The notes beneath the pieces were generated by a model. The model worked only from the letters and a program-made list of their open reading frames with translations. It was not told where the DNA came from and made no database searches. 64,000 nucleotides of DNA from an uncultured Rhodospirillales bacterium. Lineage in GTDB: Bacteria > Pseudomonadota > Alphaproteobacteria > CACIAM-22H2. Below, piece after piece: positions 44,646 to 52,632 of the stretch. The translations under genes and the position numbers were made by a program. The stretch is taken from positions 1 through 64,000 of the forward strand of contig CALANV010000044.1 of the NCBI GenBank assembly GCA_937926175.1, written 5' to 3'. Numbering within the stretch: the first letter of the stretch is position 1; each line of letters starts with the position of its first letter.

Positions 44646-46307
44646 ATGACGGACGTACGCGTCGAGGCCGGCGATGCCGGCGCAAATGCGATCACGGGGG
44701 GCGACGGTGCCGACCTGATCTATGGCTTCGATCCCGGCGGATTGCCGGCGGTCGACGCGATCGCCGCCGCGCGCGTTGCTGCCGGTCTGAGCGAGCCCGT
44801 TTTCGTCACGAGTCCGCCGGGTGATGCGAACCGGCTGTTCATCGTCGAGCGCACGGGGCAGATCGAGATCCTCGATCTCGCCACCGGGCAGCTCGCGCCG
44901 GTTCCGTTTCTCGACGTCTCGGGCGAGATCGTGGCGACCGGTGAGCAGGGTCTGCTCGGCCTCGCCTTCGATCCGGCCTACGCGCAGAACGGCGTCTTCT
45001 ACGTTCATCTGAACAATACGCGTGGCGATACCGAGATCCGCAGCTATCGGGTCTCCGAGGACCCGAACCGGGCCGACGTCTCGAGCGCGCAGCTTGTTCT
45101 GACGGTCGACCAGCCCGATCAGTTCTCCAACCACAAGGGCGGATGGATCGGCTTCGGCCCCGACGGGTATCTCTACGTCGCGCTCGGCGACGGCGGCGGC
45201 GGGGGCGATCCCTTCGACAACGCGCAAGCTCTCGATAGCCTGCTGGGCAAGATCTTGCGTCTCGACGTCGGCACCGATGCCTTTCCGGCGGATGCGGACC
45301 GCAATTACGCCATCCCGGCCGATAATCCGTTCGCCGCCGGCGACGGCGCCGACGAGATCTGGGCATTCGGCCTGCGCAATCCCTGGCGGGCGAGCTTCGA
45401 CCGGGCGATGGGCGAGTTCTTCATCGGCGACGTGGGGCAGTCGGAATGGGAGGAGATCGACCTCGGCGCCGCCGGCGCCAACTACGGCTGGCGGCTGTTC
45501 GAGGGACCGGAGAGGTTCGCGGCCGGCGAGCCGATGGGCGGCACCGTCACGCCGCCGATCTTCGCCTACGATCACGGCGTCGGGACGGCGATTACCGGCG
45601 GCTATGTGTACCGTGGCGAAAGCGACGGCCTGCAGGGCCACTATTTCTTCGCCGATGTCGGTAGCGGCCGGATCTGGACCTTGCGGCAGCAGGACGACGC
45701 GTGGACGGCCGTCGAACGGACGGCGCAGATCACGACCGATGTCGGGAATATCGACAGCCCCGTCTCGTTCGGCGAGGACGCGCGCGGCAATCTCTACGTC
45801 GTCGACTTCGATGGCGAGGTCTTCCGGCTGACGTCCGGAACCGTACCGGTCGATGCCGCCGATCAACTGTCCGGTGGCGATGGTGACGACATGGTCGTCG
45901 GCGGTGGCGGCGACGACGCGATTCAGGGCGAAGGCGGGGACGACGTGTTGGCCGGCGGTGTGGACGACGATGTCCTGGCCGGCGGTCCCGGCGCCGACGT
46001 CCTATGGGGCGATGCGGGCGATGACCGGCTTGCCGGCGATGCGGACGATGATGTTCTGACCGGCGGCGCCGGCCGCGACAGGTTCGTATTCGCGCCGGGC
46101 TTCGGCCGGGACATCGTGTCGGATTTCACGACCGGCGAGGACGTCCTCGAGCTTGCCGGCAATGGCTTCGGCGATCCGGCCGCCGTGCTCGCATCGGGCA
46201 CGCAGGTCGGGACCGACACGGTGCTCATGCTGGACGCGGCGAATGCGATCGTGCTCAGGAACGTATCGCCGTCGTCCCTGACCGCCGACGATTTTCTGTT
46301 CGTCTGA
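44646..46307 (+). CDS. PQQ-type sugar dehydrogenase (glucose/sorbosone family) with RTX secretion tail
   Basis: This 553-residue protein has a six-bladed beta-propeller of the soluble glucose/sorbosone dehydrogenase family (about residues 35-395; motifs GEQGLLGLAFDP, NHKGGWIGFGPDGYLYVALGDGG, EIWAFGLRNPWRASFD). Relatives oxidise aldose sugars with pyrroloquinoline quinone. The C-terminus has about six glycine/aspartate-rich nonapeptide RTX repeats (GGDGDD, GGGGDD, GEGGDD and so on, about 407-475), which bind calcium, and an SLTADDFLFV end. A short RTX-like motif (ITGGDGADLIYG) also sits near the N-terminus. There is no signal peptide, as expected for type I secretion, and the exporter genes at 36.7-40.2 kb could carry it. 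The ATG follows GGGAGG. Confidence 0.9.
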   Translation: MTDVRVEAGDAGANAITGGDGADLIYGFDPGGLPAVDAIAAARVAAGLSEPVFVTSPPGDANRLFIVERTGQIEILDLATGQLAPVPFLDVSGEIVATGEQGLLGLAFDPAYAQNGVFYVHLNNTRGDTEIRSYRVSEDPNRADVSSAQLVLTVDQPDQFSNHKGGWIGFGPDGYLYVALGDGGGGGDPFDNAQALDSLLGKILRLDVGTDAFPADADRNYAIPADNPFAAGDGADEIWAFGLRNPWRASFDRAMGEFFIGDVGQSEWEEIDLGAAGANYGWRLFEGPERFAAGEPMGGTVTPPIFAYDHGVGTAITGGYVYRGESDGLQGHYFFADVGSGRIWTLRQQDDAWTAVERTAQITTDVGNIDSPVSFGEDARGNLYVVDFDGEVFRLTSGTVPVDAADQLSGGDGDDMVVGGGGDDAIQGEGGDDVLAGGVDDDVLAGGPGADVLWGDAGDDRLAGDADDDVLTGGAGRDRFVFAPGFGRDIVSDFTTGEDVLELAGNGFGDPAAVLASGTQVGTDTVLMLDAANAIVLRNVSPSSLTADDFLFV

Positions 46308-46645
46308 TCGGGCCGCAGGCGCGTTGCTGTCGGCGCAAACCGCTCGCCGGCCGTCGTGCCCGGTACGAGGCACCCCCAGCCCTGACCGTGAATGCAGTCC
46401 TGACCGCATCGTCGCGGCCCCGGCCAAGGCGGTTGCCTGCGACATCGGGAAATCCAACAATGACATGGAATGCAGGGAGGATTCGCGGATGAACGGGGGA
46501 CGTGCGGTGGACGGCTATCCCTGTGACATGGCGCCTTGCCGCAGCGGGACCTCGTCTCGTGCCGGGATATGTACATGTCTTGTGCCGGTCTCGCTCTCGG
46601 CCGATTGCAGACGAGCCCGCGCCATCCACCGCCGAAGGGAAGTCA
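46308..46645. other. Intergenic region upstream of the thioesterase gene
   Basis: No gene was seen. The frame of the thioesterase is open back to 46502 but the added part has no family match. A near-palindrome centred on ATGTACAT lies at 46569-46576. Confidence 0.45.
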
Positions 46646-47122
46646 ATGTCGCCGGAGAATGAGACCGCCGCTCCCACGGAAAAGGGGGAGATGAAGACGC
46701 TCGAGCTGGAGGTCGCGTTCGGCGACTGCGATCCGGCTGGGATCGTGTTCTATCCGAACTATTTCAAGTGGTTCGATCAGGCGACGTGGCGGCTTTTCAC
46801 GTCGGTCGGCCTCACGCTTCAGGTCTTGAGCAAGCGCCACAAGCTCGTGGGGCATCCGCTCGTCAAGGCCGGGATCGTATTCTCGGCGCCGGCGACGGTC
46901 GGCGACCGTCTCACCGTGTTCAGCCGCGTCGCACGCTGGGGCAACCGCTCGTTCGAGGTAGTGCACCGTATCGTCAAGAGCGACGGGCGCGTGGCGGTCG
47001 AGGGCTCGGAGACTCGCGTCATGGCGATGGTCGATCCCGAAGCGCCGTCCGGCATGCGGGCGATCCGCATCCCCGACGAAATCATCGCGCGCCTCGGCGG
47101 CACCCGTGACCAGGCGGGTTGA
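46646..47122 (+). CDS. Acyl-CoA thioesterase, 4-hydroxybenzoyl-CoA thioesterase type
   Basis: This 158-residue hotdog-fold protein has the motif FGDCDPAGIVFYPNYFKWFD (about 25-44), with the catalytic aspartate of the 4-hydroxybenzoyl-CoA thioesterase family. It hydrolyses an aryl- or acyl-CoA to the free acid and CoA. The ATG at 46646 follows GAAGGGA; an ATG at 46691 touches its own GGGGGAG and is less likely. No CoA ligase is adjacent, so the substrate is open. Confidence 0.88.
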   Translation: MSPENETAAPTEKGEMKTLELEVAFGDCDPAGIVFYPNYFKWFDQATWRLFTSVGLTLQVLSKRHKLVGHPLVKAGIVFSAPATVGDRLTVFSRVARWGNRSFEVVHRIVKSDGRVAVEGSETRVMAMVDPEAPSGMRAIRIPDEIIARLGGTRDQAG

Positions 47123-47155
47123 GGCCGAAGCGCCTCATTCGGACATGTTCGGGTC

Positions 47156-47182
47156 TGTCACAACCCATTGTACCCGACCGTC
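47156..47182 (+). promoter_or_regulatory. ECF41-type promoter
   Basis: TGTCACA (47156-47162), a 16-base spacer and CGTC (47179-47182) match the known ECF41 consensus TGTCACA-N16-CGTC exactly. It lies 30 bases before the sigma factor start, so the factor should control its own operon. Confidence 0.75.
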
Positions 47183-47212
47183 TATGTTCCCGGACGTGTT
47201 CGGGGAAGGGGA

Positions 47213-48205
47213 ATGACCGACCGCATGGAAGATGTCGAGCGTCTCAGGCCGCGATTGCGCGGCCTTGCCTACCGGATGCTGGGGGCCGTGGATGATGCCG
47301 AGGACGTCGTGCAGGAGGCGTTCCTGCGCTGGCACCGTGCCGGCGGCGACGGAATCCGCTCGCCCGAGGCGTGGCTCGTCACCGTCGTGACGCGGCTCTG
47401 CCTCGACCGGTTGCGTGCGATCACGGTCGAGCGGGCCGCCTATGTCGGGCCGTGGCTGCCGGAACCGCTGGTCGGCAATCCGCCGGAGGCACCCGACCGG
47501 CGCGTCGAGCTCGCCTCGGACCTGTCGATGGCATTCCTGGTGATGCTGGAGCGTCTCGCGCCCGAGGAGCGTGCGGCTTTTCTGCTGCACGACGTGTTCG
47601 ACTGCGGCTATGCCGAGATTGCGCAGGCGCTGGGCAAGAGCGAGGCCGCGTGCCGCCAGATCGTCCATCGGGCGCGCCGGCGTGTGCGCGAGGGTCGGCC
47701 GCGATTCCAGGTGTCGCCGGCCGCCCATCGCCGCCTGCTGCAGCAATATGCCGAGGCCGTGCGTACGCGCGACGAAGCAAGGCTTCTTGCCCTGTTCGCC
47801 CGTGATGCGACGTTCACGAGCGACGGCGGCGGCAAGACCTGGGCGGCCCTCAACGTCATTCGCGGCGCCGATCGCATTGTCCGGCTTCTGCTCGCGCTTG
47901 CCCGGAAGCTGCCCGATCGCGTGGACGTCATCGCGCCGGTCAACGGTCAGCCCGGAATCCTCACCTACATGGACGGCCGGCCGTGTGCGGCGACCGCATT
48001 CGAGACGGATGGGCAGCGCATCCTCTCGGTCTTTCGCGTCCTGAATCCCGACAAGCTGCGTCGGGTGGCTGCGCTCGATCCGTCCTGCGCCACGGCACAG
48101 CGTGCCGCAGATCTGTCGGCTGTCACGGCCGAACGGGCTCGCGCGTCTTGTCATCCGATCGGATTGAGTCCGATGCAAGCAACCTCGGAACGGAGAACGG
48201 AATGA
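47213..48205 (+). CDS. ECF41-group RNA polymerase sigma factor with C-terminal regulatory domain
   Basis: This protein of about 330 residues has sigma region 2 (RLRGLAYRMLGAVDDAEDVV), region 4 (LAPEERAAFLLHDVFDCGYAEIAQAL) and a SnoaL-like C-terminal extension. Motifs known from ECF41 factors are all visible: WLPEPL in the linker, DGGGK in the extension and NPDKL near the end. In that group the extension replaces an anti-sigma factor and tunes activity. The start is ATG 47213; the frame is open to 47168. It is ATGA-coupled to an AhpD-like gene, the standard partner of ECF41 factors. Confidence 0.92.
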   Translation: MTDRMEDVERLRPRLRGLAYRMLGAVDDAEDVVQEAFLRWHRAGGDGIRSPEAWLVTVVTRLCLDRLRAITVERAAYVGPWLPEPLVGNPPEAPDRRVELASDLSMAFLVMLERLAPEERAAFLLHDVFDCGYAEIAQALGKSEAACRQIVHRARRRVREGRPRFQVSPAAHRRLLQQYAEAVRTRDEARLLALFARDATFTSDGGGKTWAALNVIRGADRIVRLLLALARKLPDRVDVIAPVNGQPGILTYMDGRPCAATAFETDGQRILSVFRVLNPDKLRRVAALDPSCATAQRAADLSAVTAERARASCHPIGLSPMQATSERRTE

Positions 48206-48660
48206 ATCCAAGACTCGATGCCAATCGGATTGCTCCCGAAGGGATCAAGCGGGTGCGCGCGGTCAACGAGTATGTCCACGAAAGCGGTCTCGAGCTCTCG
48301 CTGCTGGAGCTCGTCAAGATCCGCGCCTCCCAGATCAACGGTTGTGCCTACTGTATTGACAGGCACACCCGCGATGCTCGCGCGCAGGGCGAAAGCGAAG
48401 AGCGGATCTATCTGCTCGATGCCTGGCGTGAATCGCCGCTTTATACGCCGCGCGAACGCGCCGCACTCGCCTGGGTCGAGGCCCTGACCAGGGTTGCCGA
48501 TACGCATGCGCCCGACGAGGTGTACGAGGAGCTTCGCCGTCATTTCTCCGAGAAGGAGATCGTCGATCTCACGCTCGCGATCGGCGTGATCAATTTGTTG
48601 AACCGCGTCGCCATCGGCCTTCGCTACGTCCATCCGACGTCGCCGCCGCGGGCGGCCTGA
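48202..48660 (+). CDS. AhpD-like / carboxymuconolactone decarboxylase family protein
   Basis: This 152-residue protein has the CMD/AhpD core with the redox pair in GCAYCIDRHTRDA (about 47-59), a CxxC followed by His as in alkylhydroperoxidase D. Such proteins reduce peroxides or act as peroxidase-like partners in ECF41 operons. The start overlaps the sigma factor stop (ATGA). The combination of factor, partner and promoter suggests a stress-response unit, though the inducing signal is not known for the group. Confidence 0.88.
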   Translation: MNPRLDANRIAPEGIKRVRAVNEYVHESGLELSLLELVKIRASQINGCAYCIDRHTRDARAQGESEERIYLLDAWRESPLYTPRERAALAWVEALTRVADTHAPDEVYEELRRHFSEKEIVDLTLAIGVINLLNRVAIGLRYVHPTSPPRAA

Positions 48661-48705
48661 GCGGACGGGACCGGTCGGCGATCGGCCGGATCGGGTGCCC
48701 GCCGC

Positions 48706-48933
48706 CTATGTCCCGCCCGACCCCTGGTCGATGGTGGCGCCACTGTTTTTGAGAGTCTCGATCATGCCGATCGAGAAGCCGGGCACGCGGCCGACGTCCT
48801 GCCAGCGCCGGAAGGGACGGTGCCGGACCAGATCCTCCGCACGCTCGCGTCCGATCATGTGGAGCTGTGCAATCTCGTCGACGCTTGCGCTGTTCAGATC
48901 GACCAGCCGCGTCGGTGTTTGAGTTTGCGCCAT
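48706..48933 (-). CDS. Small helix-hairpin-helix (ComEA-like) protein
   Basis: This 75-residue protein is essentially one ComEA-type helix-hairpin-helix module: VDLNSASVDEIAQLHMIG followed by RAEDLVRHRPFRRWQDVGRVPGF. This fold binds DNA non-specifically or acts in protein contacts. No signal peptide or transmembrane segment is present, so it is not a competence ComEA. The ATG at 48933 follows AGGAGAG; the open frame to 49080 is not supported. Confidence 0.78.
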   Translation of the reverse strand: MAQTQTPTRLVDLNSASVDEIAQLHMIGRERAEDLVRHRPFRRWQDVGRVPGFSIGMIETLKNSGATIDQGSGGT

Positions 48934-49155
48934 CGTACTCTCCTGCCTTGCGGGTGCGTCGCACCGCCGGGTTCGACTCGAAATCCCGGCGCACCTCGTC
49001 ATCGGTCCGCGTCGTGCCGCCGAGCTCTGCCGCAGGCACTCGACCGCGTGGTCGCACCGGGATGCATTCTCTCGTAACACGTCGCTTTCCGGCGTGTTCC
49101 GCGGCGGCGCCGTTGCGCGGCTTGACGGGCGCGGCGTCGCATTCGGGCGGCCGGC

Positions 49156-50106
49156 TCACCCGCCGCGTGGCTGCCGCGGCGGCGCATCGGTGCCCCGCCG
49201 TTGGTTTGCCATCGCTGCCGCCAGATTTTCCTTGAGGAAGTCGCTCAGCGCTTCGGCCGCCGGCGACAGCGAGCGTCCGCGCACCACGACGATGCCGATG
49301 TCGCGCGACATCGGCGGTCCTTTGACGTGCAGCGTCCGGCAGCGCGAGAGGTCGAGCTTCGCGGCGAAAATGCTCGGGACGAAGGTGATCCCGAAACCGG
49401 CCTCGGCCAGGCCGAGCAGCGTGGACAGGTTGAAGGCTTCGTGCACGCCCCGCATCGGCGCGTTCGCGCGCACGAAGGCCGCTTCGACCGTTTCGCGAAA
49501 TCCGGTACCGCGCGCCGGCAGAATCAGCGGGTAGGCACCGACCTCGGCCAGCGTTACCGCGCGGCGCCGCGACAGCGGATGCCCGCGCGGCACCACGATC
49601 AGGCATTCGTCGCGAAACAGCGGCGTGAACGACAGGCCGCGCTGCGGCGGCACGTGCGACATCACGGCCAGGTCCACCTGGCCGCTCGTCAGGTATTCGA
49701 GAACCCGGCCGACATAGCTGTCATAGAGTTCGACGGACACGCCCGGGAACCGCTTGCGGAATGCGGCAAGCGCCGGCGGCAGCAGCGTCGCCGCCATGGA
49801 CGGCAGCGCGCCGAGAACCACGCGTCCGCGCTGCAGGGCCGCCTCCTCGCGCAGTTGATCGGCGAGGCTGTGCAGTTCCGCAAGCGTGCGCGAGGCGGCG
49901 GCGACGAGGCGCTCGCCCTCCCGCGTCAACGTCACCGAACGTGTCGTCCGGTTCAGCAGCCGCACGCCCAGTATCGCCTCCAGGTTGCTGACGCGCGCGC
50001 TGACGGCCGGCTGCGAGATGTGCAGCCGTTCCGCCGCGTGGCGGAAACTGCGCGTCTCGACGACGGTCAGGAACGTCGAGATCTGGACGAGGCTCAGATT
50101 GATCAT
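49156..50106 (-). CDS. LysR-family transcriptional regulator
   Basis: This 316-residue protein has the LysR DNA-binding domain at residues 1-60 (FLTVVETRSFRHAAERLHIS, with SQPAVSARVSNLE) and the usual effector domain. It is divergent from the CoA-transferase/TAXI-TRAP operon and has a clear inverted repeat at its start. It therefore probably senses an organic acid or CoA pathway intermediate and controls the operon. Confidence 0.9.
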   Translation of the reverse strand: MINLSLVQISTFLTVVETRSFRHAAERLHISQPAVSARVSNLEAILGVRLLNRTTRSVTLTREGERLVAAASRTLAELHSLADQLREEAALQRGRVVLGALPSMAATLLPPALAAFRKRFPGVSVELYDSYVGRVLEYLTSGQVDLAVMSHVPPQRGLSFTPLFRDECLIVVPRGHPLSRRRAVTLAEVGAYPLILPARGTGFRETVEAAFVRANAPMRGVHEAFNLSTLLGLAEAGFGITFVPSIFAAKLDLSRCRTLHVKGPPMSRDIGIVVVRGRSLSPAAEALSDFLKENLAAAMANQRRGTDAPPRQPRGG

Positions 50107-50120
50107 TTCCTTGGATCAAT
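50098..50120. promoter_or_regulatory. Candidate LysR operator
   Basis: ATTGATC-N9-GATCAAT is a perfect 7-bp inverted repeat overlapping the LysR start codon (50104-50106). A weaker pair, ATTG/CAAT, continues at 50119-50138 towards the CoA-transferase gene. The AT-rich gap is only 125 bases, so one regulator could control both directions. Confidence 0.6.
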
Positions 50121-50231
50121 TGTTTACATGTTTTCAATAGTCTGAAAAGTCGCTTGCTGTTTCAATGTCGAGCCAAGGCGGCGCTTGAAGCCGCCGCCAA
50201 AGACGATGTGACGTTAGGGAAGGGAAGCGCC

Positions 50232-51428
50232 ATGGATGGCGGCGACGTCCATTCATCCGACGGTCTTGCGCCGTTGCTGGTGGTCGAGGCCTGCGATACG
50301 CCGGCTGCGGCGTTCGCGGCGGCGCTGATGGGAGATTTCGGCGCGACCGTCGTCATCTGCGAGCCGCCGGACGGTTCACCCCTGCGTCGGCTCGGCGCTG
50401 CGGGCGTGCGCGACGTCTGGTGGTCGATCCTTGCCCGGAACAAGCTGTCTCTTGCCGTCGATCCCGATCACCCGCGTGCCGCGTCGGTGATGGGGCGAAT
50501 TGCGGCGCGGGCGGACCTCCTGCTGCGCGATGGCGCCGGGCGCGGCGAAACGCTGGCGGCGCGAGCGGCGGACCGGCTGCTCGACGTGCAGCTTCTGCCG
50601 CCGGGTGCCGACCGCCCCGATCTGTGGCCGTGGAGCGTCGCGCCGGAATTCGCCGCCGCGGCGACCGGCATGATGGCGTTGACCGGCGATCCGGACGGAC
50701 CGGCCATGCAGCCCGAATTTCCGCTCGCCGACTACACGTCCGGTCTGTTGGCCGCTTCCGGCGCGCTGGCCGAGCTTCGCGCGGCGCGTCTTGCGGGACG
50801 CAAACCCACGCCGCTGCGGATCGGTCTGCACGAAGCCCTGCAGCGGATGAACGAGTGGCATCTCGTCGTCGCCGGCGCGCAGGGCCGGGCGGAGTGGCGC
50901 AACGGCAACCGCTTTCCGATGAACTCCAACATCGGCAACATCTTTCGCACGCGGGACGGAAAGCTGTTGACCGTATCCGCCGCGACGCCGTCGGTGGCCG
51001 ACCGTCTGCTCACGATGATCGGCGGTCCGGAGCTGCGCGACGATCCGCGCTTCCGCACGCCGGCGGACCGCCGGCGCAACATGGATGCGCTCGATGCGAT
51101 CATCGCCGAATGGATGTCCCGCCACGATGCCGACCGCGCGATGGAACTCGTGCGCGAGAACGACGTGGTTGTCGGCCCGATCTACGACGCCGATGACATC
51201 CTGGCCGACGCCCACGTCGCGGCGCGCGGCGATGTGGTCCGGGTGTCGGGCGAGGGCGGCGAAAGCATCGCCATGCCGGCGCCTCTGCCCAGGATCGAAG
51301 ACATTCCCGGTAAGGTGCGGCATCCGGGACCGCGCGTCGGGGCCGACACGCGGCATGTGCTGAAGCGCCTGGATTTCAGCGATGACGAGATCGAAGATCT
51401 GTTGCGCTGCGGCGTGGTCCGGACGTAG
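50232..51428 (+). CDS. Class III (CaiB/BaiF) CoA-transferase
   Basis: This 398-residue protein belongs to the family III CoA-transferases, which pass CoA between organic acids by way of an aspartyl anhydride. The likely catalytic Asp is in PLADYTSG (about 173-180). The N-terminal Rossmann-like part is recognisable (MGDFGATVVICEPPDGSPLRRLG). The family opening motif GLRVLDL is replaced by PLLVVEAC. The ATG at 50232 follows GGGAAG; it is the first gene of the operon. Together with the second CoA-transferase, it may form a heteromeric enzyme or act on a different acid. Confidence 0.85.
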   Translation: MDGGDVHSSDGLAPLLVVEACDTPAAAFAAALMGDFGATVVICEPPDGSPLRRLGAAGVRDVWWSILARNKLSLAVDPDHPRAASVMGRIAARADLLLRDGAGRGETLAARAADRLLDVQLLPPGADRPDLWPWSVAPEFAAAATGMMALTGDPDGPAMQPEFPLADYTSGLLAASGALAELRAARLAGRKPTPLRIGLHEALQRMNEWHLVVAGAQGRAEWRNGNRFPMNSNIGNIFRTRDGKLLTVSAATPSVADRLLTMIGGPELRDDPRFRTPADRRRNMDALDAIIAEWMSRHDADRAMELVRENDVVVGPIYDADDILADAHVAARGDVVRVSGEGGESIAMPAPLPRIEDIPGKVRHPGPRVGADTRHVLKRLDFSDDEIEDLLRCGVVRT

Positions 51429-51509
51429 TGCCCGACGGCCCTGCAATCAAGGTTTGACGGCGCGACGGAACGACGACGGAATAACAATGCGGGAGAGGAG
51501 AGAAACGCC

Positions 51510-52571
51510 ATGATCAAGGTTCCAAGACTGCGGTTCGTCTTTGCATCGTTGTTGGCCGTTTCGCTCGGCGCGGTCGCGGCGGAGGCAGCCGCCGCTGCCG
51601 AGGCGCCGAAGTCGCTGGTCATCATCGGCCGGGGCTCCAGCGGATCGACCAGCGATCTCGCCTTCACGGTGATGGAAGAGGCGATCAAGCGTGCCTTCCC
51701 GGGCGGCGGCACGAGCATCCGCCGTCTGCCGGGGACCGCATCGGCCGTGCCGCCGCGTATCGAAAGCGGCGAGGCCCAGATCGGTCACGGCGTCGGCGAG
51801 AGCATCGTCGATGCCTGGACGGCGACGCGCAGCTTCGCCAATCGCCAGCCCATGAAGAACATCCGCTATCTGGGCGGCTATCTCGGCTTCCTGCTGCGGC
51901 CGTCGGCGAGCCCGACCTTCATCACGAACGCGGACTCGGGGCTCAAGTCCTGGGAAGACCTCAAGAACAAGCGCATCGGCATCGGCCCGGCCGACAGCCT
52001 CACCGCCAAGATGGTGAACGTCGGATTGCGCGGCGTGAACCTCTCGTACGATGCGATCAAGCAGAACGGCGGCCTGGTCGTCGCCGGCGACTGGAACCAG
52101 CAGATGGAGATGCTGGGCGACGGTCAGCTCGACGCCGTGTTCGTGACGGCGGACCATCCCTCGCCGATGGTGACCCAGTTTGCCGCCAATCATAAGCCGC
52201 GGCTCGTCTCGATGAGCGACAGCGTGCTCAAGGCCCTTCTCGACGAATATCCCACGTTCACGAAGAACACGATGCCGGCCGGTACCTATGACTGGCTGAA
52301 GGAGGACATCGTGGGCGTCCAGCTCTCGCTCGGCTACGTCGTCCACAAGGATCTTCCGGAACACGTCGTCTACGAGATCTGCAAGCAGCTCTATGTCGGT
52401 GACAACGCGAAGATCTGGGGTGACGTCGTGCCGAGCTGGAAGGGCGCCGAGAAGCTGGCTGAACGCGCGGCGTCGACCGTGTTCGTGCCGCTCCATCCCG
52501 GCGCCAGGCGCTGCTTCGAAGAGGCGAAGATCCCGATCCGGACGATCGCGCACGGGGGCGATCCGACGTGA
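51510..52571 (+). CDS. TAXI-family TRAP transporter solute-binding protein
   Basis: This 353-residue periplasmic protein has an N-terminal signal peptide (hydrophobic residues about 10-28). The TAXI fold is visible from IIGRGSSGSTSDLAF and GTASAVPPRIESGEAQIGHG. It shares layout but only low similarity with the TAXI protein at 25939. The ATG follows GAGGAGAG. It feeds the fused TRAP permease that follows after a stem-loop. Confidence 0.88.
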   Translation: MIKVPRLRFVFASLLAVSLGAVAAEAAAAAEAPKSLVIIGRGSSGSTSDLAFTVMEEAIKRAFPGGGTSIRRLPGTASAVPPRIESGEAQIGHGVGESIVDAWTATRSFANRQPMKNIRYLGGYLGFLLRPSASPTFITNADSGLKSWEDLKNKRIGIGPADSLTAKMVNVGLRGVNLSYDAIKQNGGLVVAGDWNQQMEMLGDGQLDAVFVTADHPSPMVTQFAANHKPRLVSMSDSVLKALLDEYPTFTKNTMPAGTYDWLKEDIVGVQLSLGYVVHKDLPEHVVYEICKQLYVGDNAKIWGDVVPSWKGAEKLAERAASTVFVPLHPGARRCFEEAKIPIRTIAHGGDPT

Positions 52572-52586
52572 ACGGCGGCTCGCGCG

Positions 52587-52608
52587 GCGGGGCCTTCGGG
52601 CCCCGCCC
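52587..52608 (+). terminator. Intercistronic stem-loop after the second TAXI gene
   Basis: A 9-bp stem (GGCGGGGCC/GGCCCCGCC) closes a TTCG tetraloop, an exceptionally stable hairpin, 15 bases after the binding-protein stop. It matches the placement of the hairpins after the livK and first TAXI genes. Confidence 0.65.
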
Positions 52609-52632
52609 CTCGGGTGAAAGGGATGGATCGTG

